Assembly (NCBI RefSeq): GCF_002849595.1
Contig: NZ_NRQR01000026.1
Coordinates: forward strand, 248,001-312,000
DNA: 64,000 bases
Direction: 5' to 3'
From: Luteimonas rhizosphaerae
GTDB lineage: Bacteria; Pseudomonadota; Gammaproteobacteria; Xanthomonadales; Xanthomonadaceae
The translations under genes were made by a program, and so were the position numbers. The number at the start of each line of letters is the position of its first letter. Position 1 is the stretch's first letter. This document shows positions 56,664-64,000 of the stretch, one piece after another. The notes under the pieces were generated by a model that was not told the DNA's origin, did no database searches, and worked only from the letters and a program-made list of their open reading frames with translations.

Positions 56664-59044
56664 TTAAGCGTGCGCTCGAACAGTTCGTAGATGCGGCGGT
56701 ACTGGTCGTACCACGACGCCGGGTGCTGGTAGGCGTGGCGTTCGAGCGGGTAGCTGGCCAGTTCCCACTTGTCCTTGCGCAGCTCGATCAGGCGCTGGGA
56801 CATCATCACCGAGTCCTTGTAGAACACGTTGTCGTCGATCATGCCGTGCGCGATCAGCAGGTTGTCCTGCAGGCGGTCGGCGTATTCCATCGGCGAGGAC
56901 TTCAGATACGCCTCGGGATCGATGTCCGGCGTGTTGAGGATGTTCGCGGTGTAGGCGTGGTTGTACTGCGACCAGTCGGTGACCGGGCGCAGCGCGGCGC
57001 CGGCCTTGAACGTGCCCGGCTCGCGGAACAGCGCCATGAAGGTCATGAAGCCGCCGTAGCTGCCGCCGTAGATGCCCACCCGATCACGATCGGCCTGGTG
57101 GTTGTCGACCAGCCAGTCGATGCCGTCGAGGTAATCCTCGAGTTCCGGGTGGCCCATCTGCCGGTAGATCGCCGTGCGCCAGTCGCGGCCGTAGCCACTG
57201 GACGCGCGGAAATCCAGGTCCAGCACGAGGTAGCCCTGCTGCACCAGCAGGTTGTGGAACATCTGCTCGCGGAAATAGTTCGGGTACCGGTCGGTCACGT
57301 TCTGCAGGTAGCCGGCGCCGTGCACGAACAGCACGACGGGATACTTGCGGCCCGGCTCGACGTTCTCCGGCGCATAGAACTTGCCCCAGACCGTGCCGGC
57401 GCCGTGCTTGGACGGAATCTGCACGTACTCGGGCTGCAGCCAGTCGTGCGCCTTGAACTCGGGCTTGCGGGTGTCGGTCAGCACGCGCACGTCGCCATCG
57501 GCAACGTTCGCGACCGCCAGCTGCGGCGGCGTGTAGCTGTCGGACGTGCGCAGCAGCAGACGGGTCTCGTCCGGCGACAGCGCGAAGTCCTCGATGCCGC
57601 CGGTCTTCGTCACTTCGGCGACGTTGCCGCCTGCCGCAGTGCAGACGTCGTAGCGGCCCGGCCACTCGCGGTTGCACAGGAAGAAGAAGCGGCTGCCGTC
57701 GCGCGACAGTACTGGCGACGAGACTTCCCAGTCGCCCGAGGTCAGCGCACGCGAGCGGCCGCCGTCATTGAGGTAGAGATGCGAATAGCCCGAGGTTTCC
57801 GACAGGAACCACAGAGTGCGGTGGTCGGGGAGCCAGCCGAATTCGTTGAAGTCCCAGTTGATCCACGCGGCGTCGGTCAGACGGTCGCGCGACTGCAGGG
57901 TGGCATTGCCGAGGTCGACGGTCGCAAGCCAGCGGTCCTTGTTGTCGACCGAATGGATCGCCAGCGCGACCTGGCGGCCGTCGTCGCTCCAGCGGATCGC
58001 ACCGCCACCGCCGCCGCGGCCGTCGATCTCAAGGCGCACGGGGCGGTTGCCGTCCAGCGCGTCCTTCCCCGCGGCGCGGCGCAGGTCGGCCAGCGGGTCG
58101 GTGCCGATGCCGGGCAGGGTGCCGGTCTCGAGTTCGCGCACCGTGCCCGTGGCCAGCTCGACCAGCCACAGCGTGTGCGGCAGCGGATCGTTGCGGCCGA
58201 CGCGCGTGCGCACGTCCTCGAACTCTTCGTAGCCCGATTCGGTCACGTACTTGGGCATGCGGCCTTCCTGGCCTTCCTTGCCGTCCTTCGCCTCGGTCAC
58301 GACGACCACCCAGTCGCCGTTCGGCGACAGCGCGCTGCCGGCGATCTTGACGTTCTTGCCGAGGTAGACGGACGCCGGCGCACTGGTCGGGTCGGCGCGG
58401 CGCCAGGTTTCGGTCTGGGCGCGCATCGCATCGCGGCGCTCGCGTTCGGTGCGCAGGGTCTCGATCATCCGCAGCTGGCGGTCGCGCAGGTCGTCGGCCG
58501 GCGGCGGCTTGGCCGGATCGTCCTCGGCTTTCAGGCTGGTCAGCTGCGCGGTGCCGCCGCGCGCGTCCCAGCGGAACCAGTCGCTGCCGGTGCGCCAGAC
58601 CAGGGCGCCGCTCTGGTTCCATTGCGGCTGCGCTTCGGTGGCCTCGGTGCGGGTGACCTGGGTCAGGCTGCCGTTGCGCAGGTCGCGAACGAAGATGTCG
58701 CCGTTGCGGACGAAGGCCGCGCGGGTGCGCGCGGCGTCGAACAGCGGCGTGCCGCCGTCGATGTCGGCGCGGTCGGCGCCCTCTACGCGGGTCGCGGTGC
58801 CGCCGTCGAGCGCCTGGGTCCAGGTGTCGCGGATCGTCGCGCCGTCGCGCTTGAGCGTGTAGAACGCGCGCTGCCCGTCCCAGCTCCACCACGCCTGTTC
58901 GACCGGCGGGCCGATCCAGTCCGGGTCGGCCATGATCCGGTCCATGGTCAAGGCCTGGGCAGGCTGCGCGAACGCAGGTGCGAGGACGAGGGGCGACACG
59001 AGGGCGCAGGACAGCACCCAGCTCAGGGACAGGCGACGGGGCAT
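56660..59044 (-). CDS. Exported S9 prolyl-oligopeptidase-family peptidase
   Basis: 794-aa peptidase with a signal peptide (MPRRLSLSWVLSCALVSPLV...AFAQ). A propeller domain (about residues 40-530) is followed by an alpha/beta-hydrolase domain. The triad is Ser in GIYGGSYGGFMT, Asp in IAHGMIDDNV and His in PLERHAYQHP. It lacks an obvious DPP IV Glu motif and is most like uncharacterised S9 peptidases of Xanthomonadales. It should cleave peptides in the periplasm. The frame stays open beyond 59044, but the signal peptide fixes the start there. Confidence 0.9.
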   Translation of the reverse strand: MPRRLSLSWVLSCALVSPLVLAPAFAQPAQALTMDRIMADPDWIGPPVEQAWWSWDGQRAFYTLKRDGATIRDTWTQALDGGTATRVEGADRADIDGGTPLFDAARTRAAFVRNGDIFVRDLRNGSLTQVTRTEATEAQPQWNQSGALVWRTGSDWFRWDARGGTAQLTSLKAEDDPAKPPPADDLRDRQLRMIETLRTERERRDAMRAQTETWRRADPTSAPASVYLGKNVKIAGSALSPNGDWVVVVTEAKDGKEGQEGRMPKYVTESGYEEFEDVRTRVGRNDPLPHTLWLVELATGTVRELETGTLPGIGTDPLADLRRAAGKDALDGNRPVRLEIDGRGGGGGAIRWSDDGRQVALAIHSVDNKDRWLATVDLGNATLQSRDRLTDAAWINWDFNEFGWLPDHRTLWFLSETSGYSHLYLNDGGRSRALTSGDWEVSSPVLSRDGSRFFFLCNREWPGRYDVCTAAGGNVAEVTKTGGIEDFALSPDETRLLLRTSDSYTPPQLAVANVADGDVRVLTDTRKPEFKAHDWLQPEYVQIPSKHGAGTVWGKFYAPENVEPGRKYPVVLFVHGAGYLQNVTDRYPNYFREQMFHNLLVQQGYLVLDLDFRASSGYGRDWRTAIYRQMGHPELEDYLDGIDWLVDNHQADRDRVGIYGGSYGGFMTFMALFREPGTFKAGAALRPVTDWSQYNHAYTANILNTPDIDPEAYLKSSPMEYADRLQDNLLIAHGMIDDNVFYKDSVMMSQRLIELRKDKWELASYPLERHAYQHPASWYDQYRRIYELFERTLK

Positions 59045-59286
59045 CGGCAGGCAATCCGGGGATGAAAAACCCGGCAAGGGTAGCAGCGGCGCGGTGCGGC
59101 CCGCACTGGCGAAGGTCATGGCCGGCGCGCGTGCACGGGCGGCGCGGATGCGGGACGCGTGCACGCCCCGCACCCGCGAACGGGCGTCGTCACGCGGGCG
59201 GACACCCGGCTGCGACGCCCGGTCACACCCCGGTTTCACGGCCGCGCGCGCAGAATGCGCGGCACTTCCCGCAGGACGCCATCGGC

Positions 59287-60738
59287 TTGGACGCACTGCT
59301 GCTGTCGCGGATCCAGTTCGGATTCGTCATCTCCTTCCACGTGCTGTTCCCGGCCTTCACGATCGGCCTGTCGAGCTGGCTGGCGTTCCTGGAATGGCGC
59401 TGGCTGCGCACGCGCGACGATGTCTGGCGCGACCTGCTGTTCTTCTGGATGCGGATCTTCGCCGTGTCGTTCGGCATGGGCGTGGTGTCGGGCATCGTCA
59501 TGAGCTTCCAGTTCGGCACCAACTGGTCCGAGCTCAGCGTGCAGGCCGGCAACATCCTCGGGCCGCTGCTGAGCTACGAGGTGCTGACGGCGTTCTTCCT
59601 CGAAGCCAGCTTCCTCGGCGTGATGCTGTTCGGCTGGGGCCGGGTGTCGGAGAAGCTGCATTTCCTGTCGACCTGCCTGGTCGCGGTCGGCACGCTGATC
59701 TCCACCTTCTGGATCCTCTCGGCCAACAGCTGGCTGCACACGCCGCAGGGCTACGAGATCATCGACGGCGTGTTCCATCCGGCCAGCTGGATGGCGATCA
59801 TCTTCAATCCCTCGTTCCCGTACCGCCTCGCGCACATGGTGCTGGCGGCGTTCATCACGACGTGTTTCGTCATCGGCGGCGTCAGTGCCTGGTACCTGCG
59901 CCGGGGCGTCCACGTGGATGCATCGACGCGGATGCTGAAGCTGGCCGTCGCGTTCGCGGCGATCACCGTGCCGCTGCAGATCCTCGCCGGCGACCTGCAC
60001 GGGATCAATGCGCGCGAACACCAGCCGATGAAGGTCGCGGCGATGGAAGCGCACTGGGAGCACAAGCCCAAGGGCGAGGGCGTGCCGCTGGTGCTGTTCG
60101 CCGTGCCCAACGAACGCGAGGCGCGCAACGACTACGAGATCGCGATCCCGCGGCTCGGCAGCGTGATCCTGACCCATAGCCTCGACGGCGAGATCGAGCC
60201 GTTGACGGCCGTGGCCCCCGAAGACCGGCCGCCGGTCAAGCCGGTGTTCTACGCGTTCCGGATCATGGTCGGCATCGGCATGGCGATGCTGCTGCTGACC
60301 GTCGTGTCGCTGTGGGCCTGGCGCCGGCGCACGCTCTGGACCTCGCGCTGGCTGCTGGACGCCTGGCGGCTGATGGCGCCGTCCGGCTTCATCGCGGTCG
60401 TCGCGGGCTGGGTGGTCGTCGAGATCGGCCGCCAGCCCTGGGTGATCCATGGACTGCTGCGCACCGCCGACGCGGTCAGCAACGTCGACCGCAGCAGCGT
60501 CATCATCTCGTTGAGCGCGTTCGTCATCGCCTACGCGGTCGTGTTCGGCGCGGGCGGCGGCTACATCCTGAAGATGATCCGCAAGGGGCCGCAGCCGTTC
60601 GAACATCCGCCCGAGCGCGACGGCGGCGACCGTACCGCGTCGCGCCCCTTGTCGGCCGCCGAGGACGACGAGGACGCCGATGCCGACATCGATCCCGATC
60701 CGCGCATGCCGCGGCCCGGGCAGGAGGCGCCCCGCTGA
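59287..60738 (+). CDS. cydA: Cytochrome bd-type quinol oxidase subunit I, short Q-loop (CioA type)
   Basis: 483-aa membrane subunit with about nine helices. The axial His of heme b595 is in SRIQFGFVISFHVLFPAFTI (His18). The Q-loop after HGINAREHQPMKVAAMEAHW is short, so the protein belongs to the CIO/short-Q-loop branch rather than the E. coli CydA type. GRQPWVIHG is the conserved C-terminal motif. It oxidises quinol and reduces O2 with high affinity. No ATG fits; TTG at 59287 gives M-D-A-L-L-L-S-R as in homologues, with AGGA 10 nt upstream. The tail is acidic and Pro-rich. It overlaps cydB by one base. Confidence 0.92.
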   Translation: MDALLLSRIQFGFVISFHVLFPAFTIGLSSWLAFLEWRWLRTRDDVWRDLLFFWMRIFAVSFGMGVVSGIVMSFQFGTNWSELSVQAGNILGPLLSYEVLTAFFLEASFLGVMLFGWGRVSEKLHFLSTCLVAVGTLISTFWILSANSWLHTPQGYEIIDGVFHPASWMAIIFNPSFPYRLAHMVLAAFITTCFVIGGVSAWYLRRGVHVDASTRMLKLAVAFAAITVPLQILAGDLHGINAREHQPMKVAAMEAHWEHKPKGEGVPLVLFAVPNEREARNDYEIAIPRLGSVILTHSLDGEIEPLTAVAPEDRPPVKPVFYAFRIMVGIGMAMLLLTVVSLWAWRRRTLWTSRWLLDAWRLMAPSGFIAVVAGWVVVEIGRQPWVIHGLLRTADAVSNVDRSSVIISLSAFVIAYAVVFGAGGGYILKMIRKGPQPFEHPPERDGGDRTASRPLSAAEDDEDADADIDPDPRMPRPGQEAPR

Positions 60739-61751
60739 TGGACATGGAAACCGTATTGCCGGTGGTGTGGTTCGGCGTCATCGGCTTCGGCGTGCTGATG
60801 TACGTGCTGCTCGACGGCTTCGTGCTGGGTCTGGGCATCCTGGCGCCGTTCGCCGAGAGCGAAGGCCAGCTCGACCACATGATGAACACCGCCGCGCCGA
60901 TCTGGGACGGCAACGAGACCTGGCTGGTGCTCGGCGGCGCCGGCCTGCTGGCGGCGTTTCCGCGGGCCTACGCCATCGTGCTGTCGGCGCTGTACCTGCC
61001 GGTGCTGCTGATGCTGATCGCGCTGGTGTTCCGCGGCGTCGCCTTCGAATTCCGGTTCAAGGCGCGGCGCGGCAAGCGCTTCTGGGGCATCGCGTTCGCG
61101 GTCGGCTCGATGCTGGCGGCGTTCTCGCAGGGCGTGATCCTCGGCGCGCTGGTCGAGGGCATGCCGCTGGAGGAGGGCAAGTACGTCGGCGGCGCGCTCG
61201 ACTGGTTCAGTCCGTTCTCGATGCTGACCGGGGTCGCGGTGATGTTCGGTTACGCGCTGCTCGGGTCGTGCTGGCTGATCCTCAAGACCGAGGGCCGGCT
61301 GCAGCTGATCGCACGGACGCTGACGCGTCCGCTGGTGCTGGTCGTCGCCGCGTTCATGGGCCTGGTCAGCGTGCAGCTGCCGTTCCTCGACTCGCAGATC
61401 ATGGCGCGCTGGTTCGAGGGCGGGAATTTCTGGTGGCTGTCGCCGGTGCCGCTGCTGGCGCTGGTCAATGCCGTGTGGCTGTGGCGCGCGGCAATGCGCG
61501 AAGGCCGCGACGCGACCCCGTTCCTGCTGACGCTGTCGTTCTTCGGCCTGGGATTCCTCGGCCTCGTGCTGGGCATCTGGCCGAACATCGTGCCGCCCGC
61601 GCTGAGCATCTGGGAGGCCGCATCGCCGCCGTCGTCACAGGGCTTCGTGCTGGTCGGCCTGATCGTGCTGCTGCCGTTGATCCTCGGTTACACGGCGTGG
61701 TCGTATCGCGTGTTCCGCGGCAAGATCGAGGAAGACGCCGGTTATCACTGA
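60738..61751 (+). CDS. cydB: Cytochrome bd-type quinol oxidase subunit II
   Basis: 337-aa membrane subunit with eight to nine helices. MYVLLDGFVLGLGILAPF, PIWDGNETWLVLGGAGLLAAFP and ALVFRGVAFEFRFKA are the family blocks. It pairs with the cydA product. The start overlaps the cydA stop (TGATG). No cydX-like ORF was identified in the 87 bp after it, consistent with the CIO branch. Confidence 0.95.
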   Translation: MDMETVLPVVWFGVIGFGVLMYVLLDGFVLGLGILAPFAESEGQLDHMMNTAAPIWDGNETWLVLGGAGLLAAFPRAYAIVLSALYLPVLLMLIALVFRGVAFEFRFKARRGKRFWGIAFAVGSMLAAFSQGVILGALVEGMPLEEGKYVGGALDWFSPFSMLTGVAVMFGYALLGSCWLILKTEGRLQLIARTLTRPLVLVVAAFMGLVSVQLPFLDSQIMARWFEGGNFWWLSPVPLLALVNAVWLWRAAMREGRDATPFLLTLSFFGLGFLGLVLGIWPNIVPPALSIWEAASPPSSQGFVLVGLIVLLPLILGYTAWSYRVFRGKIEEDAGYH

Positions 61752-61838
61752 ACGTGATGCGCGCCACGCGCCGTGCGCGCGATACCCAAGCATCGGCTTT
61801 TGCCGCACAATCCTGCGTGTTCCGCCGCATTTCCGGTC

Positions 61839-62111
61839 ATGCACGCCTACGTCTACAAAAGCCAGCGCAAGGCGGACACCTACGTGTATCTCGCCACCCG
61901 TGACGACTTCGACGTCCTGCCCGCGTCGCTGCGCGCGGAACTCGGTGCGCTGCAGTTCGTGCTGGACATCGCATTGACGCCCGAACGGCGTCTCGCACGC
62001 GGTGATGCGGCGCAGGTGCGGGCCAACCTGCAGGGCCAGCGTTTCCATCTGCAGATGCCGCCGCGCGCGTCGCTCGATCCGATGACCGAGGACTGGGGCA
62101 CCGATGCCTGA
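61839..62111 (+). CDS. YcgL domain-containing protein
   Basis: 90-aa soluble protein. [20 protein letters not shown] and the end RFHLQMPP match the YcgL/DUF709 family of small proteins of unknown function in gammaproteobacteria. The stop overlaps the next start by 8 bp, linking it to the ankyrin protein gene. Confidence 0.87.
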   Translation: MHAYVYKSQRKADTYVYLATRDDFDVLPASLRAELGALQFVLDIALTPERRLARGDAAQVRANLQGQRFHLQMPPRASLDPMTEDWGTDA

Positions 62112-64000
62112 GTCGACGCGTCGTCCGCGCCCGGCCTGGATCGCCCTGCTGGCCGGCCTCCTGCTCACCGCCGTCGCCCTCACCGGCGGCCTCGTCGCGG
62201 CCATCGCCGGCGCGCTCGCGCAGCCGGCCTTCGCCTGGGCGCTGCGTGCCCGCCGCGGGAGCCTGCCCGGCACGCGCGAGGCGATGCGCACCGATCTGCT
62301 GTCGCTGGCGGCCGCGTGGGCCGGCGCCGTCGCGGTATCTGCGCTGCTGGTGATCTGGCCGTTGTCGGCCCTGCGCCAGGGCGGCGAACTCGCCGCGGCG
62401 CTCGCATTGAGCGTGGCCGTCGGCGTCGTCGTCATCGCGTTCTGGCGCACCTGGCCGCTGTGGCACGCGCTCGAAACCGACGGTGGCGACCTGCGCGAGC
62501 ACTGGCGCGCGCTCGCCGATCGCGACACCGGCAGCTGGCACGGCGTCGGCGCGGCGGTCTGCGTGGCGGCGATCGTCGCGCTCGTACTGGTGCTGGCCTG
62601 GTTGCCGGCGACCGCCACCGGCGCGCGCCTCGTCATCGGCATCGGCGCCGCGCTCGCGTGGCCGCTGCTGCATCTGGTGCTCCAGCGCCTGCCCGCGCCG
62701 GACGCCTTGCCGGCGCAGGCGATCGAGCCCGTCGCCGATCCGGCCGCGGCGCTGTTCGACGAAGGCGACGGCGCCGATCCGCAGGTCGCACTGTACGCGG
62801 CCGCGCGCGGCGGCCGGGTCGACCGCGCGCTGGCGCTGATCGAAGCCGGCGCCGACCTGCGCGCGCTGCCGCCTGCCGACGATCGCGACCAGCGCAGCCT
62901 GCCGGTGCTGGCCGCGGTGCTGCCGGACCTGCGCCTGCTGCGCGACCTGATCGCGCGCGGGGTCGACGTCAATGCCGCGCACGCGGGCATGACTCCGCTG
63001 CTGGCCGCGACCCGCGACAGCTGGCACGGCCGCCCCGACGCGGTGATGACCCTGCTGGCGAATGGCGCCGACGCGCGCATCACCGACCACGAAGGCAATA
63101 CGCCGCTGCACCTGGCCGCGCGCAGTTCCGATCCCGGCGTCGCCGCGCTGCTGCGCGACGCGGCGGCCGAGCTCGATGTCCGCAACCACGACGGGCTCAC
63201 GCCGCTGGGCGTGGCCTGCGCGGCGGGCAACTGGCGGCTGGCGAAATTCCTGCTCGAACGCGGCGCCGCGCCCGAGGTCGAGGGCGGCACGCCCGCGCTG
63301 CTGGCCGCTGCCGGCGGCGACGAGGACGATCCGGCCGGCGTGCAGCTGCTGATCCGGCACAAGGCGCGCGTCGATTCCCGCGATGCCGTCCGCCGCAGCG
63401 CCCTGCATGCCGCGGCGTTCGCCGGCCACGCCGACATCGTCGCCGCGCTGCTGGCCGCGGGCGCCGACGTGCGCGGCCGCGACAACGACGGCCGCACGCC
63501 GCTGCTCGATGCCGCCCGCGGCGGCAGCCTCGCCGCGCTCGAGGCGCTGGTCGCGGCGGGCGCCGATCTCGCGGCGGTGGACATCGCCGGTCGCAATGCA
63601 CTGGTGCTCGCGTGCGACGCGGAAACGCCGTCGGCGCCGCTGGTCCACCGCCTGCTGGAACTCGGCGTGCCGGCGGATGTCGCCGATGGCGAGGGCCGGC
63701 GGCCGGTCGATCGCGCGGCCGCATCGGGCCGCTGGGCGCTGGTCCGGCTGCTCGATCCCGAGTACGCATTGCCGAACAACGTGCTGTCCGACGACGACAC
63801 CGAGGTGCCGGTCGACCGCGCGCCGCTGCTGCTGCTGCGCGGCAGCCTGCGCGAAGGCCGCTACGACAATCTCGACACCCTGCTGCGGCTGGTCGGCCCC
63901 GCTGACCTCGGCAGCCTGCTGCTCGACGCCGATGCGCCGCAGTCGCAGGCGCGGATCGAATGGCTGCTCGCGCGCGGCGCCGATGTCGAGGTGCGTGACG
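62104..64000 (+). CDS. Membrane-anchored ankyrin-repeat protein, 3' end outside window
   Basis: At least 632 codons; the gene runs off the right edge. The first 210 residues hold about five hydrophobic helices (17-37, 60-85, 95-115, 150-170, 178-195). From about residue 235 on come ankyrin repeats: [100 protein letters not shown], and further ones towards the edge. The membrane part should anchor the repeats at the inner membrane for protein binding. Partner unknown. It is translationally linked to the YcgL gene, downstream of cydAB. Confidence 0.85.
   Translation, partial: MPESTRRPRPAWIALLAGLLLTAVALTGGLVAAIAGALAQPAFAWALRARRGSLPGTREAMRTDLLSLAAAWAGAVAVSALLVIWPLSALRQGGELAAALALSVAVGVVVIAFWRTWPLWHALETDGGDLREHWRALADRDTGSWHGVGAAVCVAAIVALVLVLAWLPATATGARLVIGIGAALAWPLLHLVLQRLPAPDALPAQAIEPVADPAAALFDEGDGADPQVALYAAARGGRVDRALALIEAGADLRALPPADDRDQRSLPVLAAVLPDLRLLRDLIARGVDVNAAHAGMTPLLAATRDSWHGRPDAVMTLLANGADARITDHEGNTPLHLAARSSDPGVAALLRDAAAELDVRNHDGLTPLGVACAAGNWRLAKFLLERGAAPEVEGGTPALLAAAGGDEDDPAGVQLLIRHKARVDSRDAVRRSALHAAAFAGHADIVAALLAAGADVRGRDNDGRTPLLDAARGGSLAALEALVAAGADLAAVDIAGRNALVLACDAETPSAPLVHRLLELGVPADVADGEGRRPVDRAAASGRWALVRLLDPEYALPNNVLSDDDTEVPVDRAPLLLLRGSLREGRYDNLDTLLRLVGPADLGSLLLDADAPQSQARIEWLLARGADVEVRD

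Overview
The window is very GC-rich, gene-dense chromosomal DNA from a gammaproteobacterium of the Xanthomonadaceae/Lysobacteraceae (Luteimonas or Lysobacter type). Four things point there: a xanthomonadin-type aryl-polyene cluster with an XanB2 chorismatase, an sX13-like C-rich-loop sRNA just downstream of polA, GTAG-headed REP pairs, and many secreted peptidases. No tRNA, rRNA, CRISPR array, insertion sequence or prophage was seen.

Layout. 1-8.4 kb: 5' end of prlC, a Na+/H+ antiporter, a 1 kb gene-free block holding two inverted copies of a repeat unit, a YkgJ-type cysteine-cluster protein, a membrane protein, aroE and a large secreted S8 protease. 8.4-9.4 kb: hemB. 9.6-24.9 kb: xanthomonadin/aryl-polyene pigment cluster. 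It holds XanB2, two flavin-dependent halogenase-like enzymes, ACP, COG4648 membrane protein, PlsC- and LpxL-type acyltransferases, two hotdog dehydratases, a LolA-like protein, an MMPL exporter, FabG, a lipoprotein, a GT2 glycosyltransferase, a chain-length-factor-like protein and a ketosynthase. 25-31.5 kb: a YdcF-type protein, a DUF885 peptidase-like protein, a small membrane protein, DPP IV and a GST.

31.7-43.5 kb: a carbohydrate-uptake locus. It has a GH3 lipoprotein glucosidase, a LacI-type regulator, a tryptophan-halogenase-like enzyme, a JmjC/cupin protein, SapC, a TonB-dependent receptor and a FucP/GlcP-type MFS transporter. The same 14-bp palindrome lies upstream of the GH3, receptor and transporter genes, which defines a likely LacI regulon. 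43.8-53.9 kb: a UPF0114 protein, uvrD, two small ORFs, an S46 peptidase with a shortened N-terminus, a Gfo/Idh/MocA oxidoreductase, a DUF2782 lipoprotein and polA. 54.1-64 kb: the sRNA, an RluA-family pseudouridine synthase, hemF, a small membrane protein, an S9 peptidase, a short-Q-loop cytochrome bd oxidase (cydAB), a YcgL protein and a membrane-anchored ankyrin protein that runs off the window.

How the genes fit together: the pigment cluster makes 3-/4-hydroxybenzoate from chorismate, extends it on an ACP, halogenates it, and attaches and exports the product. The sugar locus imports glycans through the outer membrane, cleaves them at the cell surface or periplasm and imports the sugars. 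The many exported peptidases suggest life on proteins and peptides. Five housekeeping genes (hemB, fabG, uvrD, polA, hemF) share a TANAAT box exactly 6 nt before the ATG, as expected for leaderless mRNAs.
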